From the NCBI GenBank assembly GCA_026315105.1, contig CM048745.1, positions 742,819,006 through 742,883,005 on the forward strand: a DNA stretch of 64,000 bases. The letters run 5' to 3'. Position 1 is the first letter of the stretch; each line of letters begins with the position of its first letter. The stretch is from Locusta migratoria (taxonomy: Eukaryota > Arthropoda > Insecta > Orthoptera > Acrididae). The notes under the pieces are model-generated. The model was not told where the DNA came from and made no database searches. It saw only the letters and a list, made by a program, of their open reading frames with translations. The position numbers and the translations under genes are program-made. Positions 20,840 to 33,411 of the stretch are shown here, in pieces.

Positions 20840-23155
20840 TTAAAAGTGGACCACTGTACGTAACAAGAGCCTTGTTTTATCACTAAAATTAGTAAATGAG
20901 GTCAGTGTGAACTACTGGTTACTCCCTGCTATAAAGCCTTGCTCCCTGGCACAAACTGAGAACTGACTCGTTACAAATTACTTCAATAACAGGAAGTTAA
21001 TACTACAGTGGTCAATAAACATAGCAGCTCATACGTTATTACACACAGACATTAATAAGCAAGCCACCACAATTAAAGTTCTCTTAGAAAGGTGGCTAAG
21101 AAAACTTTTATGGCGCAACGGAATTTACATATGAGAAAAAAATTGCATCTGAACTAGTTTCTCAGCACTTGTGAAGAACAATATTAAATAAAAGAGGGAA
21201 GGTGCTCTAAAACTACAATTTATAGGCAATTTTCGGATTATGCTGAACAAACTTATTTATTCAGATAGAAAACAAGCAAACTGGGGAACCAATTTTGTTA
21301 ATACAATAAAATGCATCTCTTACATAGATTAATGCGGACGGTGCCCAGCCTAAATTATACATGATTTAACGCTACTGGGGGGAAGGATTCACAAACAACA
21401 CTCATTCGCTCACACACACGCAATGCCACATCGAAACTCACCAAAACCAGCGTGCTGGACCAGGCGGAAGCAGGCGCTGCTATCGTAGGCGAAATTCAGC
21501 AAGTCGGAGGTAGCACAATACACAATATACAAAAACACATTGAAGCTGGCTCTGGTCTGTCGTGCCTGTTTTGAGATGGTGCGTGTGTATATCAAGTTAA
21601 AGTCTGAATTGGACTGCGAACAAACACGCTAACGGCGACACACGGCTACGTTACATGAACGCACTCCACTGAAGGTGAAGTGGTTGAAAATCGGATTCAT
21701 TATACAAAATCACGGTGGATTCTTAAATTGCAGTCTGTTAGAAATCGATCTAGGTACTGGTTTTATATGACAAGTGGCGTGAATTCAGGCGACTAGCTGC
21801 AAACCCCGGAAGTTGGAGCTCGGACTCACATGGTTCCGAAAACCGATAAAATTGAATAAATTCAGTTTCCAAAAAATAAAGAAAATTAACTACAGCAAGT
21901 AACCCATAGAAATGCTTAGAATTGTATAAGAAAGCGAATGAAATACAGATACACGCGATAGGGGGCGATTACAGAGACGGATGAGGTCCTGTCTCAGAAA
22001 AACCACAAATATGAAATAATTACAAAGTCGGAAAAATGAAAATAAGTATTACAGCATGCAACCCATAGAAATGTTTAGAATTACATAAGGAAGCTATTGA
22101 AGGAGGTTGTACAAGGCTCAGAGAGAATTACTGACAAAGAAAGAGAGCGTACTACAAGTCGGAGAAGAAACGGCGAAATTAAAATAGGCGGGGAGAGGAG
22201 ATCGCGAAAGATTAGTGGAAATCAGAAGGATAACCGCAGAGTTAATTGCCTGAGGGACATGGAACAAACTAGAGTGGAAGCTTTGTTCTATGAACCAACG
22301 ACGTGCCACACAAATCTCTCATGGAAGGAAATGATGAGAAGATTATTACATGTACTGTACAAAAATGAACATTCACCTATTAGAAATCGGGACCCAAAAA
22401 GCTAGAAAGTATTTACACAGAGTTCATGCACCACCACATGATCTCAAAAGGTTTTAACATGCCAAGCCATTATCAAACTGCAACTAGAAACACACACCAC
22501 GTTTATCTATTGGAAATCACTGAATTGAAGAAAAAAAAATTTCTAAGTTCACGAATCTAAGTTAAACGTGCTAGTCAATGAAATACTATCATCTCCAGAA
22601 ACAAGAGCAGAACCAACCTTACCTCATCAGACGACCAGCCCAGAATGATCAGACCGAGTGGCCACCGGACGCACGGGAAGCCACCGGAAGCCGGAAAATC
22701 CAAGAAACAGCGGTGGTGGGGACGGACAGCGAGACTCGCCCTAAAGAAGGCTCGCTGACTGGACTGTAACCAAAGAGTGTAAAAACTTCTTTTGTAGCCT
22801 CAGCAGGTATCGACTCTGAGCCAGAGAGAACGATGCAAAGCGAGCTATCACTCCCCACATTCAGGCAGCCATAGATTCTCACACCCACTTAAAAGTAAAA
22901 AAACTGCACATTCTCACAGGGACAGTGGCGTAGCGGAGAAGCCACATTTATCCCACATTAATTAATATAGTAATAAATTATTAACATAACAAAATAAGAA
23001 AAACCTAGCAATATTAACTAATATTTTAACACATGAAGTAAAGATGCTATTCCTCAAGCCTTGAAAAGAATCGGGTTCAAGTTTTAACAGAATGATAATC
23101 TAACGACAATAAATAAATTATAACTTTATAGAAATATACAAAAATATATGGAAGA
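20840..23155. repeat. Unclassified ~2.3-kb dispersed repeat, copy 1
   Basis: This aligns in direct orientation with 27719-29452. Shared landmarks include ACCACTGTACGTAACAAGAG (20850), GGGGAACCAATTTTGTTAAT (21290), GCGTGAATTCAGG (21780), GTGGTTCCGAAAACCGATAA, CAGCGGTGGTGGGG (22700), GACTCTGAGCCAGAGAGAA (22810) and GGGACAGTGGCGTAGCGGAG (22920), ending ATATATGGAAG. Copy 1 has an extra ~490 bp (about 22010-22500). On the minus strand, splice-donor-like GAGGTAAGG (22615-22625) and GGTGAGT (21437-21445) are present. No protein family is recognisable; an LTR or the 5' region of a retroelement read on the minus strand is one possibility. Confidence 0.65.
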
Positions 23156-24309
23156 CGTCAGTCAATATTAAAAGCAACCTTCCACATTCATACGAACACA
23201 CAAGTTCAATCACACAGGTGGAAACATATATAAACGTGGGGCATTGATCATTAGTAAAGGAATAAAATAATTGACATACAAATAGGCAATGGTGGAGAAA
23301 CAGTTAAGAGTAATGAATAACTCAAAATGGAACACGACCTCACATTCAGTGGTCGTGTTTCAAAGTAGCACACCTTATCCTCGTGTTCATGTATCTATTT
23401 AACGAATATATGTCAATTTTGCCAGTAACTTCAAATATTGTGTAGTATGAGCGGTGAATCTCATTAAGGATGCCTTGTTCATGTATTTATTTCATAAATT
23501 AATGTTTATAACATTTTTATTTTAAGTTGAAGAATGTTAAGTTAGTGTGGAAGTGGTTAAAGTTAATTCAAAACAAGTGTCTTATGTTTGTAGGGGGTGG
23601 CGATCTGCCAATGAGAATGGCTAGGACAAAAGACTGCTGTGGTCAAACAAAATTATTGTGGTTCATATGTAGAGCTCCTTGGGGCTGGAACTACACTTTA
23701 TGTTTCGTAGTGGAAGAAGGAGGACCTGTCTGGTTAGTCGAAGTGCTTCGTTTGCGAAAGTATTGGAATCTGCACTGCAACGCCGCATTGTTGGGACTCC
23801 AATAGTTTAATAATCCAATACTTGTATTTTGTAACTGGCCAAAGCATGAAGGCACATAAATTAGCAATTCTTTGAGTTTTCCCTATTCTTTTTTTCCAAA
23901 CCACTCCCATATTAAACCACACTAAATCAAATAATTCAAATTGGCTAAGTCATGTCTGAGTTTTCACGACACTAACGCACAACTATTGTATTGTTATATA
24001 TAAACATAATTATGTATAGTGATATTCAAGCGTAATACATTGCAAATTAGGTATTGTTTTTTTAACCAACTGGAGGATGAAATAAATGAAATACGTTTGG
24101 TGATAAAATATAGGGTTTTCATTATGTTCAAAATTCAAAATAAATACATTGCTCAGTAGCTGGCTCCTCGCTCTAATGAAAGTTCTGCGAAGAGCGCCTC
24201 GTAAAATCTAAAAGCCACGTTTTGCTACAGTCGCTACTTGATTATACGCTCGTTTCGGTTATCAGAGTTACACATAAACATAGCCTTCGTGATAACATAG
24301 GTCACATTG
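23156..24309. other. Unassigned region
   Basis: About 1.1 kb. An open frame of 92 codons lies at 23527-23805 on the plus strand. It has no recognisable domain and starts with TTG, not ATG, so I do not call it a gene. The rest is AT-rich. Confidence 0.45.
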
Positions 24310-25080
24310 CAATGTGGTGACAAAAGTCATGGGATAGCGTCTAGCGATACGGACAGATACAGACGGCGGTGGTATCGCGTATAAAATGTATAAAAGGGCG
24401 GTGGATTGGCTGAAAAGTCATTTGCACTCCGACGAATCTCGTGAAAAGGTTTACAACGTGTATTTCACCGCATGACAGGCATTAACAGATTCTGAACGGG
24501 GAATGGTAGATGGAGCTGGACGCACAGGACATTCCATTTTTGAAATCGTTGCAGAATTCAGTATTCCGAATTCCAAATTGTTGGTAGTGTGTTGAGAGTA
24601 CCAAATTTTAAGTGTTATCTCTGACCTCAGATAATGACATAGTGGCCTACGGCCCCCACTTAACGACCTAGAGCGTTGCGAACAATTCTGAGTGTTCAAC
24701 AGAAAAGTACACTACGTGAAATAACAGCAGAAATCAAGTTGCAACACACAACTAACGTATGCACTGGGGCCGTGCGGCGCAGTTTGCTGTTAACGGCTGC
24801 GGCACCAGACGACCGACTCAAATGTCTTACGGCACGGCATGGCGTGCAGTGCCTCTTCTATTGGTTGGACTCCAGAAGAATTGAAAATCGTAAACCAGTC
24901 AGAGGAGTACCGATTTCAGTTGGTAAGGGCTGCTGGTAGGGTTCGAGTGTGCTGCAAACCGCATTTGGCCGTGGACCTAAGACGTCAACAAGGCTCTGTA
25001 CAAGCAGGCATTACACCTGAAAGTGGCGTTCTGTCGAAATGAACAGCTCTCAGTGCAAAATACATGCGTTATTAAAGATA
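24310..25080 (+). mobile_element. Tc1-like transposon fragment, 3'-truncated
   Basis: This begins with a TGGTGACAAAAGTCATGGGA terminal segment and carries a decayed transposase in shifting frames. The HTH part has MTGINRF then DSERGMVDGAGRTGHS in a neighbouring frame, followed by VGSVLRVPN, the linker TLREITAEIKLQHTTN, and the start of the DDE domain ending FQLVRAAGRVRV and QQGSVQAG. The second and third catalytic residues are missing; sequence similarity stops shortly before LINE-4 begins. Confidence 0.75.
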
Positions 25081-25144
25081 ACAGTATTCTGAAATATCAT
25101 TCATTATTATGTCACTGTACAACATTGTTAACATTATGGGCCCA

Positions 25145-27718
25145 AAAGACAACAAAATTCAAAAGCTCCTGCCATCTTTTCGTCTCATCGCCTTCCCCTC
25201 AGGGGGATCAGCCTTCGTTGGCTGGGTACTGGCTTTGCGAACCTGGAGTCCCTGATCTAGGGACTGCCTCACGCCAACAGTCCTTTATACCGTAAGCTGT
25301 GTGTATGCCAAAGCGGCCTCCGTGGCGTGATGGCGGAACGATGTGTGCTACAAAGTCTAAGGATCGAGGATCTTGGCTTTAACGCACAGATCGTGAGGAC
25401 GATCAAAAAGAAAAAGAAAGTTTGCTGCACGACAAGGAAATGCTTGACGTGTTGAGGAGGAACAGTAACTTGTAGCACCATTTGAAGACCAACAACACCA
25501 ATTGTAGAAGACTTATCCAGGTATGTGGGGCTCTGTCTGGGTGGACTGTTTTCGCTACCTGTTCCTGGGACCACCATGAAGCGTTTGAAGGCCAATCCTC
25601 ATGGTCTAACGGCTGACAGCATCTATAAGAGTGGTAGAGTAGAATGCAATGCCGAGAAATAATACCACAATCGTTCCCTTCCTCGGTCACATCATAGGAG
25701 GAACGTCGGGCTCGAAATCAAGGCGAGGTGTATGCTCCTCGATCCTTGGTGTGTACTAGAACAGATGGAGAATCCTTTATGTCAACGAAGCCTGTTTTCT
25801 CTTGGCTGGATGTGGAGGGAATGTAGAAGTTGAGATCTGGATCAGTCCTAATAGCGACATCATCCCCTCATTAGTCACGGGCGTTACTTGCATTTGAAGC
25901 TGGGTGACGTTCCTGTTTTAGTCATACCTCACAAGAATTTAAATCTGGTCCAGGAGGTTATTTTTGATAGGGATCTAGTGCTGCAGTATGACGAAGAGTT
26001 GCCAGCTAACATAGAGCTGCGATGTGTTCATTTCAACTGGCACATATATAGAGGTCTGAAGAACAACATTGTTGCTACAAGTGCTTTCATCTTGGCCACT
26101 GAGGACGATTCACTACCTGAGAAGGTAAAGGTGACGATCTGCTACGTTAAACCCTATGATCCCCCTCCCCTCTAGCAGTGCTTCAAGTACTGGAGATTTG
26201 GGTATATGTTTTCACAAGGTGATCACCACCTTTTGGGAGTGTGACGTGCGTCACACCTGAACGTCCCTTCCACGCCTCCACCAGTCTGCGTTAACTGCAG
26301 GCAACACCACTCTCCCTGCTCTCCGGACTGCACAGTTCTATACAACGAACAGAAAATTAAGGAATATAATACTCGTGGACAGGATGACCGATTCAGAGAC
26401 AAAGAGGAAATACCTATGCCGCAGCAGCTTCACCATCGCAAATCCCAGTAGTCCTCCAGGCCTAATCATCTGAACCCGCCCCCTTGATTGTTGGGGCACC
26501 TCTTCTTCCTTTCATCTCAAAGTTCCTCCCTCGGAACAATACCCTCCCACAGGGAACATCAGTTCCTATCCATGAGCCGGAGATGCAACAGCTTCCTCTG
26601 GCTCGTCTCGCAAGTAAGGGATCGCTTGGAACACTTCCTTCGTTGGTGTCACACGCTGGAAAAATGGATACCAGCGAGCAGCCTAAAGCGCCACCAACTG
26701 CTGGCCGTAGGACTTCGAAGTTATTAGTTCCCAAGTCAGATCTCTCTTAACAAGAGAAACCGAAGGAATCGCAAGAGAAAACAAATAAGAAGGTGGTCCA
26801 TACACCACTGTCCCAGACAAGCTCAGCATCTGAGGACAAGGTGAAGATTCTAGCATAAACTGAGGACCTAGATCTCGATGAAGCCTCAGGAACAATGAAT
26901 ATAAATCAATCAGCCTCTCAACCGTGGCAGAAAGTGAGCCTGAGGTATAAATAGCCTTTACAGAGCTTTCATGTCTTACCAGAACGCTGACTGCGTCATC
27001 CTCCAGTGAAATTGCGGCGGTTTTTCTACCATCTGGCTGAGCAACGGGAACTTTTAAGCAAAATACCCGCTTTCTGCATTCCCCTCCAGAAGATGTGGTT
27101 CCCAGCAATGAGGACTCCTGCCCTTCGTAGCTGCAGGGAATATTATGAAAGTCATACCATTTATCGCAGGTGTCAGGTGGAGCCTTTGTGTACGTCCTTA
27201 ACTCTATAGCGAACCTGTGCCCATTCAAACGCCTTTAGAAGCTGTGAGAAGCTGTGTCTGTCAGCGTAAGGTCGTTCTTCGGTATATATGGTAAAGTATC
27301 GACAAACGTATTGGCTGCACTGATATTTCAACTCCTTGCACCTTTCCTACTGATTTGAACGCCCATAACTCCTTGTGGGAGGCACCATGATCACTTGCCA
27401 CAGCAGAGATGTCGATAAACTTACTATTCCTATCCCAACTCGATCTCTGACTTTTAAGTACTGGTGCTGTCACGCATTTCAGTGTGACACCGACCTATCA
27501 GTTTGTAGGCCTGGCCTTCTGCTATTTGCTCACTGGAGAGCCCGTGACGACTTGTGTACTAGTGACCACTTTTCAATATTTCTTTTACTATCCCAGTATC
27601 ATTCCTCTGGACGCTTTCCACGAACGACATTCAATAAAGCAGTCTGGGAGGAATACACCCCTGCTGCCACCATGGACCTATCCCACATGGCACCATCGAC
27701 GTGGTGGTCGAGAGACAC
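25145..27718 (+). mobile_element. LINE-4 (RNase H-bearing LINE), 5' part: 5' UTR, ORF1 and endonuclease
   Basis: The 5' UTR-like part (25145 to about 25400) is followed by ORF1, whose best piece (25888-26175) ends LPEKVKVTICYVKPYDPPPL. That matches the conserved block before the zinc knuckles of I/Jockey/R1-type ORF1 proteins. A knuckle-like CVNCRQHHSPCSPDC follows at about 26283-26335. ORF2 endonuclease is represented by SDHFSIFLLLSQYHS and FNKAVWEEYTPAA (about 27550-27670). The frame is broken throughout. The element is cut at 27718 by repeat copy 2 and resumes at 29453. Confidence 0.72.
25888..26175 (+). pseudogene. ORF1 (nucleic-acid-binding protein) fragment of LINE-4
   Basis: 95 open codons from an ORF1 protein of an I/Jockey-like LINE. 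The start codon is not reliable: the track begins at a non-ATG codon, and the natural frame continues upstream in other phases. The C-terminal LPEKVKVTICYVKP block is the best evidence. A stop follows PPPL, after which the zinc-knuckle segment continues in shifted frames. The protein would bind the element's RNA. Confidence 0.6.
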
Positions 27719-29452
27719 TAGAACCATGAAAGTAAGCCACTGTACATAATAAAAGCTTAATTATGGGAGGAGGCATCCAGATAAGAGTGGCTAAAGAAAA
27801 ACATTTAAGGCGCAACGGAACTTAAACATAAAAAACTTGCATCTGAGCTTGTTCTCAGCACTGGTGAAAAATAATATTAAATAAATAGGGGGAAAGGTGC
27901 TCAAAAACTACAATTTATAGGCAAGTCAATATTATACTGAACTTAACTTGTTTATTCAGGTCGAACGCAAGCAAAATGGGGAACCAATTTTGTTAATACA
28001 ATAAAATGCATCCCACTGAAAATATGTACTTAAGTTAACCTATCTTACACAGACGATGCCCAGCATTGAATTTAAGATAAATCACACAGAACTTAACGCT
28101 ACAGGGGGAGGATTTACAAAGAACACTCACTCAATCGCTCACACACACGCAATGCAACAGCAAAACTCACCAAGATCAGCGTGCTGAGACGAGGCAGAAG
28201 CAGGCGCCGCTATCGTAGGCGAAATTCAGAAAACCCGGAGGTACCACACAACATAATATACAATGAAACTGCGAAGATGGCTCCGGTCTACCATGCCTGA
28301 TTTGAGATGGTGCGTGAGTATAGCAAAGTTAAGTTGCATTTAGATTAGACCGCGAGCAAACACGCTAACGGCGACACACGGCTACATTACATGATCGCAC
28401 TCCACTGAAGGTGAATTGGTTAAAAATCGGATTCATTGCCCAAAATCACGGTGGAGTCTTATGTTGCAATGTGAGAGTAAACTATCTAGGCACTGGTTTA
28501 ATGAGAAGTGGCGTGAATTCAGGTGACTAGCTGCAAACCCCTGAAGTCGGAGTTCGGACCCACGTGGTTCCGAAAACCGATAAAAATGTATAAATTCAAT
28601 TTTCGAAAAATAAAGAAAATTAGCTATGGCATGTAACCCATAGAAATGTTTAGAATTACAAAAGGAAACGAATGAAATGCATCTACACGCGATAGGGAGC
28701 TATTACAGAGATAGATGAAGTCCAGTCTCAAAAAAACTTTTATCTGTTGGAAATCACTGGATTGAAAAACTAGAACACATTTCGGCACACAATCGTAAGG
28801 AATATTCCAAAAACATTAATCTAAGTTCAAGAGTCTAAGTTAAACATGCTAGACAACGAATCACTACCATCTCCGCAGGCACAAGAGCAGAACCAATCTT
28901 ACCTCACCACAGTCCAAGCACAAAGTGAAGACCTAGCGGCCAGGAGGCGCAGGAAAGCTACCGGAAACTGGGAAATCCATGATAACAGCGGTGGTGGGGA
29001 GACAAGATCGTGAGACTTGCCCTGGAGAAGGCTCATTGACTAGCTTGTAACCAAAGGGTGTAGAAACCTCTTTGGTCGTATCAGCAGCTGGGGTTGGTAA
29101 CGACTAACTATCGACTCTGAGCCAGAGAGAACCATGCGAAGCGAGCTATCACTACCCACATTCAGACAGCCATTAGATTCTCGCACATCCACTTAAAAGT
29201 AAAACAAGTATACATTCTCACGGGGACAGTGGCATAGCGGAGAAGCCGTACTTATTGCCACATTCATAACCACAAAATAAATTATTAAAATAACAAAATC
29301 CTAGCAATATTAACTAACATTTCAGCAACTAATATTTTAAAACATGAAATAAAATGATATTCCTCATGCCTTGAAAAGAGGGGTTCTAGTTTAACAAAAT
29401 GCTAATCTAGCGACATCAAATAAAATACCATTTTATAACATATATGGAAGAA
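27719..29452. repeat. Unclassified ~1.7-kb dispersed repeat, copy 2, inserted in LINE-4
   Basis: The homologue of 20840-23155, shorter by an internal ~490 bp. It interrupts LINE-4 between the endonuclease and the RT. The short direct repeat AGACAC (27713-27718 and 29453-29458) may be the target-site duplication, making the insert 1734 bp. The minus-strand donor-like GAGGTAAGA (28893-28902) and GGTGAGT (28166-28173) are kept. It is clearly younger than LINE-4. Confidence 0.65.
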
Positions 29453-32239
29453 GACACACGGTCGTCTTTCAACCATTGCTTCTGTTGCGAAGAGTACAAT
29501 CCCTTGTTCCTCAGGGTCCCACCAGCGAAAGACAGTGACTTGGTGACTACCGGAATTTTTAGTATCCATTGAAGATCGCAGTTGAGGCCTTTAGCTTTCA
29601 AACGGCTCCATGCGCCTGCTCGCAAGCTTATAAAAAGACAGAAACATGAGTTCTGGGAAAGGTACATCCAACTATTGCGTCACTTAACTCGCTTCTGCAA
29701 GACTGGACGAATATCAGACGACTATATGGCTGACGCCCGCCTGCATACCTGGGATTTCCACGAATGGAGCTAAGGTTCCAGTCGCAATTGTCGAGGCTTT
29801 TGCTGAGCACTACGCTCGTGCCTTTGCATCTCACAATTGTCAACCTGCCTTCCGTACGTTAAAACACGAACTTAAATCTCTCCTTCATCGAATGCCAGCC
29901 TGAGGAGTATAACGGACCATTCAGTGAGTGGGAGTTCCTAAGCGCCCTTTGACATTGCCCTGACACCGCCCTTGGGCCAGACCTCAACTAGAAACACACG
30001 TTGAAACGCCTGTCGGCGCAGTCCAAGCTACATGTTCTCGCAATGTTTAACCGCATTTGGAGCGATAGTGTATTCCAGTCACAGTGACGGGAGAGTATCA
30101 TCCTTCCAGTGGTCGAACCTGCGTATAACCCGCTTGATGTGGATAGCTATCGGTCCGTCAGCTTAACTGTTGCTTTCCTCTGTAAACTGCTTGTAGGTAT
30201 GATGAGTCAGCAGTTGGGCTGGCTTCTTGAGTCTGAGAGTCCATGGCTCCCTGTCTGGCTGCAGTCTGCACCTTGCTATATTACACAAATGGCATCTCCG
30301 AGGCTCGCTGTCGACCTTTATCCCAAAGTGTTTACAACTGTTTTCTATGCTCAAGTTGGTGCCCTCCATAGTTCTCGCATATCCAGGAGAAAGGGGTCCC
30401 ACAGTGCTCTGTATTGAGCGTTCCTCTAGATAGCCATTAAAGGCTTTGCAGCAGCAGTGTGGTCGTCAATAACTTCCTAATTATATGCTGACGAAGCTAT
30501 ACACGAGGCGCAGTCATGAGCGCCCATGGGTTTCACGTCTCTGCTACCAAGACCCACTTTATGCATTTCTGTCGGCGTCGGACAGTCCACCCGCATCCAG
30601 AACTTTATATTGACGACTACTCATTCAATGTAATGAATACTCATCGCCTTTTGGGTCTGATCTTTGATACCCGGTTAACATTTTTCCACATATTTGTGAT
30701 CTTTAGCAGAATTGCTGGCATTACCTTAAGACCCTCCGGTGTGTGAGCTACACTGCCTGGGGTACAGATTGTTATACACTGCTTCAACTCTACATTGCGG
30801 CTCCTGGACCCGATTCATCACTATGGATTTAGGCTTGCAAGACGAGCTTGCGGATAGTCCACTTGTGGAGACTGCGGTTCCTCCGCTATGGGTCAGGCGG
30901 CAACAAGTGCTGGCTGACTACATTGCTAACGCTCACAATTTGCCAAACCACCATATCCTATTCCAAACCGCAGCACTCTAAATTGGGGTCTTACATTTAC
31001 AATCCACGTCCAGTCCATTGTTAGTGAACTTGAGTCTTTTCTTCTGCCACCACTCTTCCGGTTCCAATCCCGTACGCCACCATGTTGTATACGTCACCCA
31101 CAATGCCCCCAATGACTCAGTTCACTCTGAGACCCTTCGCCGTCAATTTCTGTCTATTCTCGATGCGTCACAAGGCTCTGGTCGGATGGCTCGCTGGTCG
31201 TGTTGGCTACGCCAATGTCCATGAAGGACATACCAAGTTGTGCTCCTTGCCAGACTTGTCATTTTTCGCGCACTTGGTCACATTCGTTTTTGTACTGGGG
31301 AGTCCTTCCTCATCTGCAGCGACTCCCTGAGCGGCCTGCAATTCCACGACCTATGCTACCCATGCAGTCCTTTGGTACTAGCCATCCAGGAGTCCATGCC
31401 CATCCCTGAACAACGTGGACGGTCGATCTTCTTGTTGACATCGGGCACGTCGGAATAGCGGGAAATGGCTAGCCAAACAGCATACCCACAAACCGATTCT
31501 GGAGATTCGTATACCACCAACTGAGCTCCAATCAGTACTACGCAGCCGTTTTTTCCGTATGTGGTACACAGAATGGCGTTTCCTAACTTCGACAAATAAG
31601 CTTCGGGTCATAAAGGAGACAACAAACATGTCGAGATGATCTGCTGACTTTTCATTGGCCATACGTGCCTGACGCACGGACACCTCCTCCGACATGACGA
31701 CCCTCATCACAGTGTGAATCAAGAGTGACAGTCACTAACATTTCAGTGAAATGTTTCGATTTAACCGTTTTACTTTTCATTTTAGCTGACAATGCCTCAA
31801 TGGCAGTTTTAAGCTCGAAGAGGTTTTTTATTTCTCCATCTAAGGTTGGATGCCATGGCTCTATTTGTTAGACCCTCACACTTCCTACAGTTTTATACTC
31901 CCCTACTACCTTTTTAATATGTTGTCTGTATCACATGCTTGTGTGTTTTGTTTTGACTCTAGCCTAAGCTTTTAGGTTTGGGGTTTTTGCGTGTTGCGGA
32001 GTGGCTAGCACATCCTCTTCTATCCTTGCAATCAGCGAATCACAACTATCTGTTTTCATTCCTTTTCCATCATACTCCTGTATGTCTGCGTTTCTCTCCT
32101 CTCCTGTGTTGTACTTCGTAACCTCGTTACCGTTCTGTAGCTATCTGTTATGTATGGTTTTGTTGAAGTACGTGTAATTTTGAGGTAATGGACCGATGAA
32201 CTTTCATGTTTGGTGGAATGTTCCAAACCAACCAATTTC
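29453..32239 (+). mobile_element. LINE-4, 3' part: RT, RNase H and 3' UTR
   Basis: This continues the LINE after the insertion: LAFKRLHAPARKLIKRQKHEFW (first 20 counted; pre-RT linker, about 29590), a badly decayed RT, a thumb block HGFHVSATKTHFMHF (about 30520) with FNVMNTHRLLGLIFDTRLTF (about 30640), and RNase H with GHVGIAGNG (about 31445-31470). A 3' UTR runs to AACCAACCAA at about 32235. Dozens of stops make it old. I infer an I- or R1-like clade from the RNase H and ORF1 style. Confidence 0.72.
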
Positions 32240-32335
32240 GACTCCTTATCGTCCACGTTTCACTCCTTTGCAGTGTCACATTCGAGACAAACTGCATTCA
32301 GAAAAGACTTTCTAACATTTAAATTAATATGCAAC
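32240..32335 (-). mobile_element. RTE-like LINE fragment (internal)
   Basis: About 95 bp match copy C at 2383-2470 (CTTATCGTCCACGTTTCACTC, and AGAAAAGACTTTCTAACATT). It lies directly against the 3' end of LINE-4. It lacks the family's 3' tail, so it may be a rearranged piece. Confidence 0.7.
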
Positions 32336-32829
32336 TAGAGGAACCGTGCGAATATTTTGCACCATTAGTAGAATGACAAAAAAGTTGGGAAAAAATGAGA
32401 GTAAAGTTGAATGTTCACGAATAGCTTTCTTCAGAATCAATCAATACAAGTGTTTAAAGGCAAAAATGAAAGAGCTTGATCCGCTGAGTGTTGTTAGGTT
32501 AAAAAGAACTACGTACCTTAATTAGAACCGAAGATATCGTAAAACAAACCGATTAAAATATTCATTGCAAGGACAGAAAGATACCGCGTTTGAATAAAAA
32601 TAAAGAGTGGCGAGACTTGAGTTAATTTTGATACTTTATGACAAATCTGCGAATTAATTCCTTTCGTTTAAAACAAGAATGAAGGAAATAGGTCGGATAG
32701 AACAGCCTGACCGGCTAACTTCAGTTTACAGCAAGGAAATACCCATAAGAAATTTACAGAAGGAAATCACGTTTTAGTATAGGAAAAGGAAGGAGAGAGT
32801 TATGCAAATTCTGATATTAAATAACTGTA
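32336..32829. other. Unassigned spacer
   Basis: AT-rich and without recognisable features. Confidence 0.5.
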
Positions 32830-32865
32830 TACATTATATATTTCTTCCACAATAATATTTATTTT

Positions 32866-32915
32866 TGTTGTGAACTAGCTTTTGGCTTCTTAGGCCATCT
32901 TCAGACAACTTAATG
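32866..32915 (-). ncRNA. Hammerhead-ribozyme-like motif at the Penelope 3' end
   Basis: Read on the minus strand: stem I 5' strand GTTGT, core CTGAAGA (fits CUGANGA), stem II TGGC/GCCA around CTAAGAA, core AAAA (GAAA with the G changed), then AGCTAGTT as a self-complementary stem III, C17 cleavage position, and stem I 3' strand ACAAC. Stem I is a perfect 5-bp match. The G12-to-A change probably kills activity in this copy. Stem II has an extra U compared with the classic fold. Confidence 0.6.
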
Positions 32916-33411
32916 CTGCAGATTATCCACATCACACCAGCTGCTGTGTTCCGAGTACAAAGATTTTACAAAGATAACTGTCAGTCATAGCTATGTAGCC
33001 TTTAAGTATTTTATAAACAGAGACGCCCAACCAATTGAAACAAAACTGTAACTAAGACATAACTATACATTAATTTTCAACCAATAGGTTGAAACAAACA
33101 ATGGTTCAGTGAATACTAGTAAGTGCAATTGTATTTGTATATTAAATTAACTTATATATACGAACAAAAGTGGGGGGGGGGGGCAGGTGAGTGAGGAAGA
33201 CATAAAACTGAAATGTTGGTGGGGACCAATTACATAAGTTTGGAGTATGTGAATATGGAATGCAGGAACATGTTGAAGTATATGGCCTATATTAAAATTC
33301 GCTGGTTTTCGAAAGAGTGGTGTGAGTAACACATAAAAGGAAAACATTGGAATGTGGGTGGGAGACATTATACAATTTCGACAAGCATGGTGACAGAATT
33401 ACACCAATAGG

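Noticed and set aside
22097..22405. 102-codon Arg/Glu/Lys-rich frame
   Set aside because: Starts at TTG and lies in the non-coding dispersed repeat; it is in the segment absent from the second copy.
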